A stretch of DNA of 64,000 bases. Source: Polytrichum commune. Its lineage: Eukaryota > Streptophyta > Polytrichopsida > Polytrichales > Polytrichaceae. Below, piece after piece: positions 47,203 through 59,228 of the stretch (within the stretch, counting starts at the first letter, position 1; each line of letters begins with the position of its first letter). The stretch covers positions 31,235,501 to 31,299,500 of the forward strand of contig OX485805.1 in assembly GCA_950295325.1 (NCBI GenBank). The letters run 5' to 3'. Under the pieces are notes generated by a model, which was not told where the DNA came from, made no database searches, and saw only the letters and a list, made by a program, of their open reading frames with translations. Made by a program: the position numbers and the translations under genes.

Positions 47203-47429
47203 TGTGAAATTTTATGAGAAAAGAAGATACATACACATGAGCAAAGTAATCGTGTTAAAGAAGAGTGTCACAAAATTTTCAATGTATATATTCTTGTACT
47301 CAAGAAGAACCCTCTTCAAGAGTAACAACTCTATGTAAGAGTCGCATCTCTTACATGACAACTCTTCAACTTAGATTACAAACTAGTGTACTATACAATG
47401 TATATACAGTCATGAACATATGTCTAACA
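47203..47429 (-). repeat. copia 5' LTR (C2)
   Basis: 227 bp; differs from the C1 LTR by few substitutions and a 3-bp indel (AGAAGAAGA versus AGAAGA). Confidence 0.8.
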
Positions 47430-47679
47430 GGTTGGTTGACAAAGAAAGAGTTTATGAAGAATACTTACATCCAATAGAAATTTTGGTGAGTACTGAAATT
47501 TCTTGCATAAGGCAAAAGACAAAACCATTGCTACCACCTGTAAATGGGAGGATCTACTGGTATGAATGTACACCACGTCTACTGTAGCAGGATAACCATA
47601 CCTACAACACACCATGAACACACCAAGCATTTCAGAACGAATAAAATTCTAAGTAACGTGGGCCTATCAAATCTCTACA

Positions 47680-49485
47680 CTAATCAATTCTGTATGACGG
47701 TCTCGAAACTAGATTGGTGCAGTGCCGCTTGCGATCATGCTGTTCACTTCTAAAAACCTCGATTTCACCTTCCAACTCCTGAATTCGAGACTCCATTTGC
47801 TTATATTGAAGTAGTGCTTGTTGGTTGTCGCCCTCAAACACTAAAAATCGATTTTCCATCCGCTGCATGCGAGACTGCTCCTGCTCTTGGTAAATCTGTT
47901 GCTGGCTTTCCAACGAAGAACAACGAGTTTTTAATTGCTGAATATGAAGTTGCTGACATTCTGATCCACATTGCAAATCCCTGTTCTGCCGTTGCAACTC
48001 TTTCACCTGTCTTTGAAGGCTAAAGTCGTCTGCTGAGTCGTTAGCCTGATTCTCTTGCAAGCGTGTTTCTGGACGCTGAGGTTCTAAAGGTTGTTCATTG
48101 AATTCTCCAGTTCCAATTGTGGCAATGTTGGTTGCCGCCTCGGGCTGTGATCTCGCAATTGACTCAGGCGGAGTGGAGTTAAATTTGTCACCGCCTACGC
48201 CATCACTCGATGTGTCGTTAAATGTGGGATGTTGCATCCATTCTGTTCCTGGCGCTACATTTAAACTATGATTGCTTGGAGATACGGAACGTACTAAGTC
48301 ACCACCCTGGTTGCCGAGCTGGAATGGATGTGCGTCACTTGGGACAATAACTCTTCCATCGACATCAGGACGATCAGGAGGTAACGCATCCCCAGTTGGA
48401 TGGGCCTCAGGACTGCAAAGGGTTCGCAACATTTGATAATATCCAAAAACCTTCTTGGCCCATGCATTCATCAGCTCTGGACCAGGGCGCTGCATTTGCT
48501 CTGACATAGGTGGAATAGTATAAGTGGATCCATCTCCCAGAGTGACCTCGCCTTGAGCGCCCTGCTTGCCATACAAGAAGGCGAGTATTTGATAGTAAGC
48601 CTTCGCCTCCTCTTCCTGTTCATAACGGCCAACATAGATGTACTTTTTGGAACCTGGGGGCTTGAAACGGGGCTCGAACTTGCCATAGTACACCGTCTCC
48701 CCCAACTCGTTCTTTCTAGATTTGCGGTACAATCCTGGCGAGGGGCGCTGGTTTGACTCAGGAGCAACGTCTCTAAACTTGATCCAAATGTAGGCACCTT
48801 GGAACAGCACAATGGAGATATATATAGACCTGAATTCTAACGAACCAGATGAATATATTTTACCACCACCCCTATCAAGCATCCCAATCCAATATTGGTA
48901 AATCCTTGACAAAAACAGGAGTGCTGCCATGACGAGGGCATCATAACATACTCTTGCTCTACCAAGAAAACCTAAAGCAATAGGTATGATGAGACTTTCC
49001 ACTTCCTCCCAATCCTGAGAATTCAGGGCATTTTGCACAGATAACCGAAAAGTGTCGGAAATGGAGAAGTTCGGAAGCTTAGTTTTAGGTATGTAGTCAA
49101 GAACTTGTTTGAACTTCAACATGAAATATTTCAGCTCTTTGACAGATGTGATATCCGCAAATAATTCTGTCCTCTCCCTCGGGCACTGAAATCTTTTGTG
49201 TATTTCATGTTCTGAAACACTCCCCTCCTTGTACCTAGCCCCGTAGAGCAGCTTTCGTGACTTTTCAAACACTGTCTCTGCATAGGCCGGCCAAGTTGTT
49301 CCAGTATCACAACTAAGGTCTCGAACCACCTTGTCTACTCCTTCTAATAATTGAAGTGCCTTGATTGCCTGCTCGCGTTCATCTTCGACAGAATAAGGAA
49401 TCAACTGCTCTAGGAGATGAAGTGGAAACAGCGCCCGTTCCCAACAGATATCATCTAAATTCATAAATCCTATATTCGACATCAT
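47680..49485 (-). CDS. AP2-like domain plus C-terminal coiled-coil protein, paralog 2 (601 residues)
   Basis: Open from the same ATG ATG pair (49485) to a stop at 47680-47682. The frame is open 29 codons further upstream, but no in-frame ATG precedes this one. The N-terminal cassette (NIGFMNLDDICWERALFPLH...) is unrelated to that of paralog 1, and identity resumes at EGVDKVVRDLSCD. The hydrophobic helix, AP2-like region (about 250-307, VYYGKFEPR...YIYVGRYEQEEEAKAYYQIL) and coiled coil (about 486-590) are all kept. About 400 bp covering residues 110-275 show no differences from paralog 1, while the linker has several indels. The C-terminus is longer (EQHDRKRHCTNLVSR...), so the stop has shifted. 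It appears intact and probably expressed. Confidence 0.7.
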   Translation of the reverse strand: MMSNIGFMNLDDICWERALFPLHLLEQLIPYSVEDEREQAIKALQLLEGVDKVVRDLSCDTGTTWPAYAETVFEKSRKLLYGARYKEGSVSEHEIHKRFQCPRERTELFADITSVKELKYFMLKFKQVLDYIPKTKLPNFSISDTFRLSVQNALNSQDWEEVESLIIPIALGFLGRARVCYDALVMAALLFLSRIYQYWIGMLDRGGGKIYSSGSLEFRSIYISIVLFQGAYIWIKFRDVAPESNQRPSPGLYRKSRKNELGETVYYGKFEPRFKPPGSKKYIYVGRYEQEEEAKAYYQILAFLYGKQGAQGEVTLGDGSTYTIPPMSEQMQRPGPELMNAWAKKVFGYYQMLRTLCSPEAHPTGDALPPDRPDVDGRVIVPSDAHPFQLGNQGGDLVRSVSPSNHSLNVAPGTEWMQHPTFNDTSSDGVGGDKFNSTPPESIARSQPEAATNIATIGTGEFNEQPLEPQRPETRLQENQANDSADDFSLQRQVKELQRQNRDLQCGSECQQLHIQQLKTRCSSLESQQQIYQEQEQSRMQRMENRFLVFEGDNQQALLQYKQMESRIQELEGEIEVFRSEQHDRKRHCTNLVSRPSYRID

Positions 49486-49540
49486 TGGCCTAGTTGAAAT
49501 CCTTGTGCTTCTTGGGCCTCCGAACGGGGAGATCCGACCG

Positions 49541-49615
49541 CTAGTTACAGATGGGCCGGTTGAGTTTGACAAATATCCGCTTTGGTTTCAAGACTCTAGG
49601 CAAATCGCCGATCAT
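49541..49615 (-). promoter_or_regulatory. Conserved upstream ORF in the leader of paralog 2
   Basis: ATG at 49615 encodes MIGDLPRVLKPKRIFVKLNR and stops at 49541-49543, 55 bp before the main ATG. Same position and length as at paralog 1. Confidence 0.45.
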
Positions 49616-50241
49616 TTGAGAATATCTACAGGACAGACTTCAAATTGATAGAGGAAAACCTAAAGATACCAACATGACGTAACCGGTTGGACTTGGAAAT
49701 ACTGGGATCTCGACCAATTTTGCCCAAAATCTCCCCGGAAATCTAAGCCGGCTCTCAGTGGAATTTGCTAGGGAGTTGAGACAGGGGATGCCGATTGAAG
49801 TTTCTTAAAAAGGACTTGAACTCAAAGAGACACAACGCCGACAACTCACATACTTAACCCGCGTCAAACCTCGATAAAGGCATACTATAGAATTGGCCGA
49901 AAGAAGTCCGATGGATGACTTTGGCCTCTCTCGACACGCAGAAGAATTGAAGAAGTGGAAATTTTCACAAGTAGAGCTACTAATCAAAAGGTGGATCAAA
50001 GGAGGCTCAGAATGAAGTCCTTAACAAGTACAAAGTGCTCAACTGCAAAACACACGAAATCAAACCTACCAACATGAAATCCAACAGCTTAAACCTCGCA
50101 CTGCAACAAAGGGTATTTGTAAAGCATGGAGATCAGTAGCGGGGTTGGGAAGAAGGTGGAGGTGGGAGGCTAGGGTGGAGACTTCCAACCTAGGGTGGAG
50201 AGTGGAGACTGTGAAGGTAGGGTGGATAGGCTCTTGCAACC
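49616..50241 (-). promoter_or_regulatory. 5' leader/promoter region of paralog 2
   Basis: Collinear with 28909-29410 plus about 120 bp extra near 49640-49770 (AACCGGTTGGACTTGGAAAT, CTCCCCGGAAATCTAAGCCG). That extra piece is also the repeat unit found at 57140-57600 and is kept at the relic near 22312. Paralog 1 appears to have lost it. Confidence 0.45.
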
Positions 50242-50244
50242 TAA

Positions 50245-50742
50245 GGGCCGCTTCACACACGAGCCAAGAGCCGTGACCATGAAATTGTGAGAGCCCCAAC
50301 AAAGTGTCCAAAGGCCGTCCCAACACACCTCCAAAATCATGTAGTGTGGTCACAGACCCTCAAGTGTGGTGTGAAGTCATATGTAACTGGGCCCTCAACC
50401 AAATGCTATTTCAATGAATCTCTATTCATGCGGGCCCTCACACATGATAAAATAGAATAAACCAACGGTTGTGAGCGTTCGGAGTGCCATGGTCTCCCGG
50501 TTTTGTGTTAGGCCTACCTCCAAGAGGTGGTTTTTGTAAATAATCCAAGTGATCATGAAACATGATCCATTCGATGCAATGTAGCAATCCATGTAGACTT
50601 TACATCCATCTTGCATTCACATACTCCGTTGGTCCCTCAGGCATAGTGTGAAGCGAACTTGGACCGGCTCCGCCTTTTCCACCAATGAGAGTGCTTGAAG
50701 TGTAGCGGGCACGAGCTCTCAGTCTCGTGTGTGAAGTGGCCC
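50245..50742. mobile_element. Harbinger/Tourist-type element H1 (C2)
   Basis: Same ends and TAA duplication as 29414-29912 (50242-50244, 50743-50745). Confidence 0.75.
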
Positions 50743-50745
50743 TAA

Positions 50746-51335
50746 GGGTCACTTCACACATGAGCCAAGAGCCGTGACCTTGTAATGGTGAGGACCCTTG
50801 ACTCTCATCTGAAGGGCGAACCATGGGTGTTGGGAAAGCCATTTTATGTAGTCTTCGGCCCTCAAGCATAGTGTGAAGTGAGAATGAACCATGTTGCAGG
50901 ACCATTGCATATTTTGTTGGCGGAAAAAGAGGGGAGGTTTTGGTTTCATATGATATGTCTCAAACTTTATCAATTTAAGAGAATTATTTGGTGGTGTTTG
51001 TTTGTCCTAGAATTTGTCCTAGAATCTTTTCTAGAATCCGCCTTGAAATCTGTCCTGCTAGAAATATTAAAAAAAAAATCATGGTCTCCCAGAATTTGCA
51101 TCAGGCCCACCTCTTGGAGGTGGGTCTGACGCAAATTTCAGTAGACCATGCACCCTTATCCACAACATGCCATGTAGGACTCCATGTAGACTTTTCATCC
51201 ACGAATTTTTCTTTGGGCTTTTAGGCCTTCACCTCCTAGTGTGAAGTGACCTTGGAAGGTCTTCGCCTTTTCGATTAATGAGAGCTCTTACATTGCCATG
51301 GTCAGGGGCCTTCAGCCTTGTGTGTGAAGTGGCCC
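50746..51335. mobile_element. Harbinger/Tourist-type element H2 (C2)
   Basis: Starts GGGTCACTTCACACATGAG and ends TGTGTGAAGTGGCCC, with TAA on both sides (50743-50745, 51336-51338). The right end is better preserved here than in C1. Confidence 0.7.
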
Positions 51336-51370
51336 TAAGGTGGAGGGAAGTTGGGTCAACACTTGCAACC

Positions 51371-52330
51371 GGGGGACGTTAAACTTCCCCCCACGGACTT
51401 AGGGGAGGTAGATTCATGTAGAGGCACCCACCCGTCCAGAAAATCCAAATTGTTTGGATCCGACCGAAAATTGTTGCCCGCTCGCCCGATTTCGAAAATA
51501 TCATTGCCCTTGCATTCTTGGGGGGCACTTATCCACAAATCTCACATTGAGTGCACTTTATTTTCAAGGTCCAAATTCCAATATATATGTTCACTTTCAT
51601 TGACTAAATAGGCAATTGATTGGGATTTCATTCTTAAAGTGAAACCGTCAATAAAGCATGTAAATAACTTGGATGTCAAAAACATTACAAAATCCTCATT
51701 AGCATCGAGGTTATGATTTTTGTGACTTTTCATAATTAAATCATCATTAATTTCATCATTAATTAGGATAAATTAATTTGGTGTGCATGCTTTCTGGGCG
51801 TAATTAGAATAATCAGGATTAATTAGACTTAATTACATTCAATCACACTTAATTAGTTAAATGCGTATGAAGGCTTTGTGAAAGTAAAAGGTATTAACTA
51901 AAATACTATAATATTTAACATGTTCAAAATAAATCACTAATTTTAGTTCCATTTTAGAATGAGAAATATCCTTTCAATGGTAAGTCACAAAAATCATAAC
52001 CTCGGTGCTAATGAGGATTTTGTAATATTTTTTACTTCCAAGTTAAATACTTGCTTTACTAGCAGTTTCACTTTGAAAATGAAATCCCGGTCAATTGCTT
52101 ATTTAGTCAATAGAAGTGAACATATATATTGGATTTTGGACCTTGAAAATGAAGTGCACTCAATATGGGATTTGTGGATAAGCGACCTTCAAGAATGCAA
52201 GGGCAATGGTTTTTCCAAAGTTGGGCAGGCGGGCAACAATTTTTTATCAGGTCTAGAAAAACTGGATTTTTTGGACGGGTGTTGCCCTTGCCCGAATATA
52301 AGTTCGTGGGGGGGAACTTTAACGCCCCCC
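51371..52330. mobile_element. Foldback Mutator-like MITE (C2)
   Basis: The duplicate of 30553-31520 with the same CTTGCAACC duplication (51362-51370, 52331-52339). It therefore inserted before the block duplication. Confidence 0.85.
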
Positions 52331-52449
52331 CTTGCAACCCAGGGTGGAATTTGTCGGCATGCTAGATTGCATGGGTGTCCGTAGCCATGGGATGGGACTA
52401 CTGTGATTATGATTTGAATTGGACATTTGCTCACAGCAATGGTGGGTAT

Positions 52450-55400
52450 AAGGTTGAGGCATCCATGGTCGACTAGGTTCATTTAACAAGTTACCAAGGT
52501 CATGTAATGTCCATATGGATGATATCTATATTGTTTTGACAAACTGAGTCAAACTTTATGTGGTGGCGCCTTGTGATTGACTACCCTCATAAGAGTTTTG
52601 ACATTTGTCATAGCCAAGAATTAGTCTTTAGATGAGTAGTTATGGATCAATTTATAAATTGAATGTATGTTACCCTAAACTATATTGCTTCAAAATTTGT
52701 AGCAATTTCCATATTATCCATGAAAATAAATAAATAAAATACATTCTCCTTAGAATATGTTTCTCTTCACAAGGAAAATAGTCCCTAGCTATTACTCCTC
52801 CTAAACAAATGCAAGTGTAGGAGATTACAATAGGAATGTCTATAGTGGTCTTGAGGGGTAGCAATTTAGAAAGTAAAATAGGGTTGATTTTCTAATCGAA
52901 CCTCCACTCAAATCATCTCCAAATGACAAAATATTACCCTCATTCAAAAGAGGGCAATATGCCTACTCAAATAAGCTCACAAATCTTGAAACCATTATTA
53001 TGTGATTTTATGGGAAGCTTTGTAATTGGAGGCAGCGGTGCCACAACTACACATTTTCCACATGGAGTTGCGCCCACCAACACATGTTTAATTAAAATTT
53101 CCAATCACAAATGTTCATGATATGTTGTGTTTGAGTATCATGTTGAAACCACAATACATTCCAAGTGAAGGTTTTAATACACCTATTGTAAGCTAGCCAC
53201 ACACCACTTAACAATAGGTGTTTGGTCAAATCAAATTGCCACGGAGGCATGCTTACCTTATAGTACAATGACATAGTTTGAATTGATTGGGCATTTTTTT
53301 TTGTTGTTCTTTCCCACATAAGGCAAATGAAGCTAATTTAGTGAGCTTCCTTGATCGGACACATGTAGTAAAGGCACCTATTCCCGATCAGGATCCCATT
53401 GACAATTTATAGGGAACCGGAATTTCAATCATGTTGAAGTTGAATTTTGGTTAGGCAAGAACCAATAGTGCCATGACACATGTACTACTAAAGTGAGGAG
53501 GAATGAGTAGATATGGCATACTCCATACATTTGTAATATGTTTTGGTCAACTTTTGCTTCAAAAATTTTGCAATCCTCATTATTCCTAACTTCAATTACG
53601 AGAAAAAATTTGCACCATCTTATGCTTCTCCAAATCTCGCACAAAATCTCTTAGGGCCGGTTCACACTATGCCCAAGTCGAGAGGAGAAGCGTCACTTTT
53701 CTAGACCAAACTATGTCGAGAGGAGAAGCCTTTGGGTTGAAAAAAATATTAAAATAATCCACGGCTAAAAATGTTCGGCCTCTCGACGCAAGTTTGGGTC
53801 GAGCATTTTGCTCGACCCAAACTTGCGTCGAGAGGCCGAACTCTTGCCACCTAGGCTCTTTTGGAGGCGACGTCCTTTGGCCTTCGGCCTCTAGTGTGAA
53901 GGCCGAGAGGACGGACTTTGGACATTTCTGCATTTTCATTGGTCGAAACGCTTCTCCTCTCGAAGTTTGGCCATAGTGTGAACCGGCCCTTAGTTTATGA
54001 GCGCCTCTACTCTAATACATAGTGATTTAGTTGCAGCCTTCATGATATTTGGGTTAGTCACCTTGCAAAAGTCAAACTACACCCACCATCCTCCATAACA
54101 AGGAGCATTATCCACCGAGCTATGACACGCTTGATTTTTGTGCCCGAGGTGGGCAAATTACGAGGCATAAACTTGGCAAATTAAGAAGCAACATGTGGTT
54201 GTGAGGTGCCAACCAACTTGTATTGTGGGTGTTCTATAATGAAAAAACAATTCAGAAACATTTTATCTCACATGTGACCGCTTTAGAGACATGAGGCAAT
54301 CAATGTTGGCATTGAACTTGGTTTTTATTAGCAAATGACCCATGTAGAGTTTGCTAATGATGTTGTCCACTTACACAACATTGAATGATAAAAAGATCCC
54401 CCTATGACACCACATTGGGAAGTAGAGAATCTTTGATTCCAGAGCCTAGATCAAAACCTTCCTCAACTCCAATCTCAACAATTTCAAGCTCTTTGGTCAT
54501 GATTTGCAGTTGATAGCATGCTCAAGCTTCTAATGCTTGTATCCATCGGTTGGATAATTCCACAAAGTTGGAGGTGTCCACATTAGCCTCATCTACCATA
54601 GCAACATTAGACATATACATGGAAAACTATTTAATGTATTATTAAAGTATTCTAAATTCAGTGCTTTGCAATGGTGGGGCACCCTGCCTCTTTGGGGGAT
54701 TTCAAAAGATGTGAAATTTCTACCAATGGAGTGACTCTTGTTAATGATTTAGTTGAAAGACATCAAACCTCAATTTTCATGATAGATTTTGTAGACATTA
54801 GAGATGTAAGTTACTTCATTACGGAGGGTGCTTTTGATGGTGGTTTTATCCTTTGTGAGATGTGGAAACCAACCTTCATCGTGAAACTGAAACTCTAGTG
54901 ATCAGTAAGCAATTTGCTCTGTATAATGCCCTTGACCATCTTATTGGTTCCACTCTGTGGAAGATCAAGCAGCATCTCAATGGCATATTGAGTCTCAGTT
55001 GGACTGGTATGAGGCTTGTTGCACTTTCCTCTAGTCATCAAAAACTTCTAGAGGCAAAAGTACTGCATTAAAATGATTGAACGTTGAACTAATATCCTTC
55101 ATTCAAATAATGTCATGATAATTACAGTACTATGTTACTCTCTTTCATCTTATGTCACATTAAACAGTACTATTTCGAAGCAAAATGTCACATAAAATTA
55201 ACACATATAATGTGATTGGAGAATCACATATTATACACCACTAGGTGTAATAATTACATTATATAGTGCGGTTGGGAAGTATGTGATGGTTGTGTCAAGG
55301 CCATTGATTTAAAGGCACTGAGTTCGGTCATACTAATATGACTCTAGCATTGCCTTTAATGATTTATCCTAACTTAGTGCTTTCACTTTTCCTATCTCTA

Positions 55401-57090
55401 ATTTGAATCATCTCACAAGCGTGTGCTTTGATGCCTGCCCAAAGATCTAATGTGCAAAGTCTACCTTCATGTCAGTTCTTGGCTTTTGAAAATCAATATA
55501 TAACAAGTGTTCATTCTTGATTAGTGTGGCGTGCTCACAACTTAGAAACTCATTCAAATCATTATTTTCTTTGCAATGGTTTGAGGAAATTTCGGCTTCC
55601 TAAAAAAAGGACACATTTACAAATGTGTTGCCCTTCTCAACAAAAAATCAATGCAAACCCATTAGGAAGGCATATAATTTGAACAAACAATTGTGATATT
55701 TTTTTGAATGTGTTACAAATCTCCCCTTTGCAACTCCAATTCCCAAGGGGCGAATAATCTATAAATTTTGTTTCAAAACACCCTAGTATACTACTAGTGG
55801 TTGTTCAATGGTGGTTGAAAATATCTTATTTTGTATTTATAACAAGGGTTGTGGCACACTACGGGTTTATGTATATTTGACATTTGTGGAGGGCCAAGAC
55901 AATAATTTTTTTATTTTAAAATGTATTTGGACAATTAAAACACATGTTTGACAAGAAGAAAACTCATAAAATATAATCTTATATCAACTTGATTTGAACT
56001 TGCATCTTATTAAGAGGTAACAATGCTTCGATTATTGTAGTGATAGATTACTATGTGGATACTTTTTAGGCACAACAAAAAGATGTGTTCTACTCCAACA
56101 TTCGGTCTCATGATAGCTGGGAATTTCAAAAAGTAAGATATTAGGTTGAACTCTATGTTTCATCAATCCACAACAACTCATCAACTTCAAGTATCTCCTA
56201 CTTTTGCGTGGGTCATTCAAGGTACCTAATTATAGAAACACCCAACCTATCATATTATTGTAATTTTTCAAATAATAATAGATGTAAACCTTCATTCATT
56301 AAAAAAATTCTATCACATCTTGAATATTATAATATTTTGCCCACAAGCCCTCGAATTGTTGAAATTGGAGCACCTTTAATTCATTAGATAACCGAACTAG
56401 GCACATCTACCTTAGATACTATGAAACATCATGCTATTTTGAGCAACCACCTTTGCTCCACCCCAAGAACACCCTCCCACTTCCACCATCCCCTATGTTG
56501 GTTGATGTTGCTCCTCCCTTGCACATGAAGCTCCACCCCCACCTCCAACCTTGAGCTCCTCTCTCTCTCTCTATAAGGTAGACAACCCTTATTTGGTTAC
56601 TTTTATTTTCTTGGGACAACTATTTTTGAGTGGTATGTGGTTTGGCGCAGCTCCAAGACCGGATATCAAAATGACATGTCTAAATGAGATTGGACTATGT
56701 GTTCAAAATATGATAATCATTTTAAGTTCAATAATCAACCTAATTAGGGGGGGAGGGCTATATGATCATTTAATATACATGAAAATATTCAATTTGATAA
56801 TGAATAAAATATTCATGTGAGATCCAAGAATCGTGAGGAAAGTAGCTACAGCCTTGATATGATTTGCTAACCATCTCGTGCTAATTGTGTGTTTCATATC
56901 CTTGGATAAGTGGGATAGACGTAGAAAGTAACCATTTAAGACCCATCTACCTTACCTCATTTCCACCCTTCCCTCATGGTAACTTATAAAAAATTGGCGT
57001 CTACATTTGTTACCTTCCCACTTTGGCTAAACTTAGCTAGTTACCAAATTGAAGAATCATATTCGGGGCACGCAATCCATCATCGCATTA
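52450..57090. repeat. Segmental block B, copy 3 (B3), truncated on the right
   Basis: Collinear with B1 and B2 from GGTTGAGGCATCCATGGTCG to about 57090, where similarity breaks off. It carries one private insertion, the Harbinger MITE at 53654. No intact genes. Confidence 0.85.
53654..53989. mobile_element. Harbinger MITE private to B3
   Basis: 336 bp beginning GGGCCGGTTCACACTATG and ending CATAGTGTGAACCGGCCC, flanked by TTA (53651-53653, 53990-53992). The empty site CTCTTAGGTTATGGGC is seen in B1 (about 2725) and B2 (about 32890). Inside is a near-perfect hairpin around GCTCGACCCAAACTTGCGTC (about 53777-53840). Confidence 0.9.
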
Positions 57091-57119
57091 TACAAATCCA
57101 CAACAATGTTAGGTGGGAC

Positions 57120-57600
57120 TGTCAATATTCCACAAAATATTCCCGGATATTTCTCACATTCAATCTAAGATTTGGAAACACTAGGATGTTGACCAGTTAA
57201 GCCCAAAATTAACCCTGGAGACTGCAAACTATAACTATGACTTGGACGTGATTCATAGTTATTCCTTTGAGGATCATGTAAATAACTTTTCTACACTCAT
57301 ATTATCTTTCATGGTTACTAATAAACTGGTTGAGTTTGAGGAATAATTGGTTGAATTTTACTATTTTAGGAAAATCCCAATTCAATAAAGAAAAACTGAA
57401 AGATCACAACATGTAACCGGTTGGACTTGGAAACACTAGGATTTTGACCGATTATGCCCGAAAATCTCCCGGGACACTGTAAACTATAATTGTGACTTGG
57501 ACGTGATTCACAATTGCTCATTTGAGGATCATGTAAATTACTTTTCTACGTACATATTTTCAGTTAGCTCACATCTACTCTCAGGCTCTTCAATGAAACC
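57120..57600. repeat. Two ~256-bp tandem units derived from the paralog leader
   Basis: TTGGAAACACTAGGAT at about 57172 and 57428 begins two similar units, each containing GACTTGGACGTGATTCA and GAGGATCATGTAAAT. The ACCGGTTGGACTTGGAAACA segment matches the leader at about 49667-49690, so a duplicated piece of the gene's 5' region sits here without its gene. Confidence 0.65.
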
Positions 57601-57974
57601 CTCTTCAATCATCACAATCACATTGAAAACTCAACACAAACTCTGATTTGGTTTAGTTTGGTGTCACTTACAAAGTGTAGAAATTGATTTGTCACTATGA
57701 AATTGAAGCATGGCTTAAGGGATGCAACATTGTTTGCCCATACTTGACAGTTATGGTTGAGGGGAGCTTTCTTTTGACAGGCCACTCTTTTTGGGGGCCC
57801 TTTCCATGTGACAAGCATTTTTTTTTCTTTTCGACATGCAAGATTAATTTTAGACCTTATAAGGTTAAGGCATCTACAATTGATAAAATAAGAGAGTTTG
57901 CATATGTTCACAAGGAGTAATAGCATGGAATTCATTTTCATGCAAAAAAGAACATGTTCTAAGGAGAATGAAAT
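57601..57974. other. Unassigned stretch with a 78-codon open frame
   Basis: The plus-strand frame to 57920 (CNIVCPYLTVMVEGSFLLTG, later DKIREFAYVHKE) looks mildly protein-like but has no ATG at its start and no recognisable family. It could be an exon or exon relic. Confidence 0.3.
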
Positions 57975-58262
57975 TATCTTATCAAAAAATTGTGAATGTA
58001 GAAATTGCTACAAATTTTGAAGTGTACATTTTAGGGTTACATATAGTCAACATATAGGTTAACCCATAACCACTTATCTCAATGCTAACTCTTGGCTACA
58101 ATAATTGTCAAAACTCTTATGAGGATAATCAATCACAAGCCTCCACCACATAAACTTTAACTTTGTTTGCTTAAAAAATATAGATCTCATCTATGCCGGC
58201 ATTACATATATGACCCTAGCAAGTGGTTAAATAGATATGGTTGACTATGGATGCCTCAACCT
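57975..58262 (-). repeat. Inverted copy of the start of block B
   Basis: In reverse complement it matches 31640-31930 (CATCCATGGTTGACTA..., CCTCATAAGAGTTTTGACA, AGCAATTTCCA). Confidence 0.7.
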
Positions 58263-58465
58263 TATGCCTTTCTTTTGGCTTGTGATAGGTGCAAAAAGAA
58301 GCCCCGCCCCCAACCACATCATCACAGAGAGTAAAACCACCTACTCCTTATCAAAACCCCATCAGGAAATCTATAGGGTGCCATATTTCTATCAAGTTGG
58401 GACTAATTTCGGTAAAATCTTTTCGTGGGTGGTTAAAATAGGGTTTGATGTTTCATTGATTCTAA

Positions 58466-58587
58466 GGGTTAGTTTCCATGTAGGCCGCTCCTCCACCAAA
58501 TTCTAGTGGACATGTACATCTCACCAAGTGGAATCTGCGTTTCCACTAGAATATGATGGGCAAAGCGGCCTACATGGAAATTGACCC
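58466..58587. mobile_element. 122-bp Tourist-like MITE
   Basis: Starts GGGTTAGTTTCCATGTAGGC and ends GCCTACATGGAAATTGACCC, with TAA and TGA on the two sides. Confidence 0.7.
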
Positions 58588-58599
58588 TGAGGTTATGGG

Positions 58600-59225
58600 A
58601 TCGAACTAAGGTTAGGGTATCACCAGGGAATCGATAAGGCCATGACACATGTCCCTAGTTTTTAGTGCTAAAGTGAGGAGGGATTTATTTCAAAACAAGT
58701 AGTTATGTCAAACCCTAGACATTGGTACGTGTTTGGGCCAACTTTTGGCTTTAAAAAATCACAATAATTTCAAATCAAGGAATAAAATTACCAAAAAATT
58801 GCAATCTTCTTGATTTCTAACTTCCTACATGGGGAACATTTGCACTGCCCCAAATAATAGAGGCATCTACTCCCAGTCAGGGCCCAATCAACAATTTATA
58901 GGGTTCCGGAATTTTGGTCAATCTAGGATTGAATCTCGATAAGGCCAAATCCAATAGTGCCATGGCACGTGTCCTAGTTTTGAATGTTGAAGTGAGGAGG
59001 AATGAGCAGTTATGGCAGACTCTAGACATTGGTAATATGTTCAGGTCAACTTTTGGCTTAAATAATTCACAATAATTTCAATTTAAGGAATAAAATTACC
59101 AGAAAAATTGTAGTCTTATGATTTCTATCTTTCTACATGGGAAAAAAATTGCACCACTTTATAAAATTCTCCAAATTTGGCACATAATCTCTCAATTGAT
59201 CAGCTATGGGCACCTCTACTATAGA
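58600..59225. repeat. Block B fragments as two ~318-bp tandem units
   Basis: Both units contain GATAAGGCCA, AAGTGAGGAGG, TCAACTTTTGGCTT and AAGGAATAAAATTACCA. They match the 2480-2740 part of B1 and are more diverged than B1-B3 are from one another. Confidence 0.7.
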
Positions 59226-59228
59226 CTT

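Larger units (their letters stand above)
41514..47429 (-). mobile_element. Ty1/copia retrotransposon (C2 copy), truncated in integrase and split by three insertions
   Basis: The duplicate of the 22690-26692 element, with its 5' LTR at 47203-47429. It lacks everything downstream of integrase. Three elements sit in it that the C1 copy lacks: a family-A LTR (42361-44154), a Stowaway MITE (44525-44872) and a foldback MULE (45158-46456). Integrase remnants include WHLRLGNINQKRLQQI (about 42020-42080) and RSNRGGEYIF with TPQQNGV (41576-41866). Its zinc knuckle has the second Cys changed to Tyr (CFYYKKQRHVIKNC). Confidence 0.85.

Noticed and set aside
49486-49572. Upstream extension of paralog 2 by 29 residues
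   Set aside because: The extension starts at a TTG and no in-frame ATG exists before the upstream stop. The ATG pair at 49485 matches the start of paralog 1.
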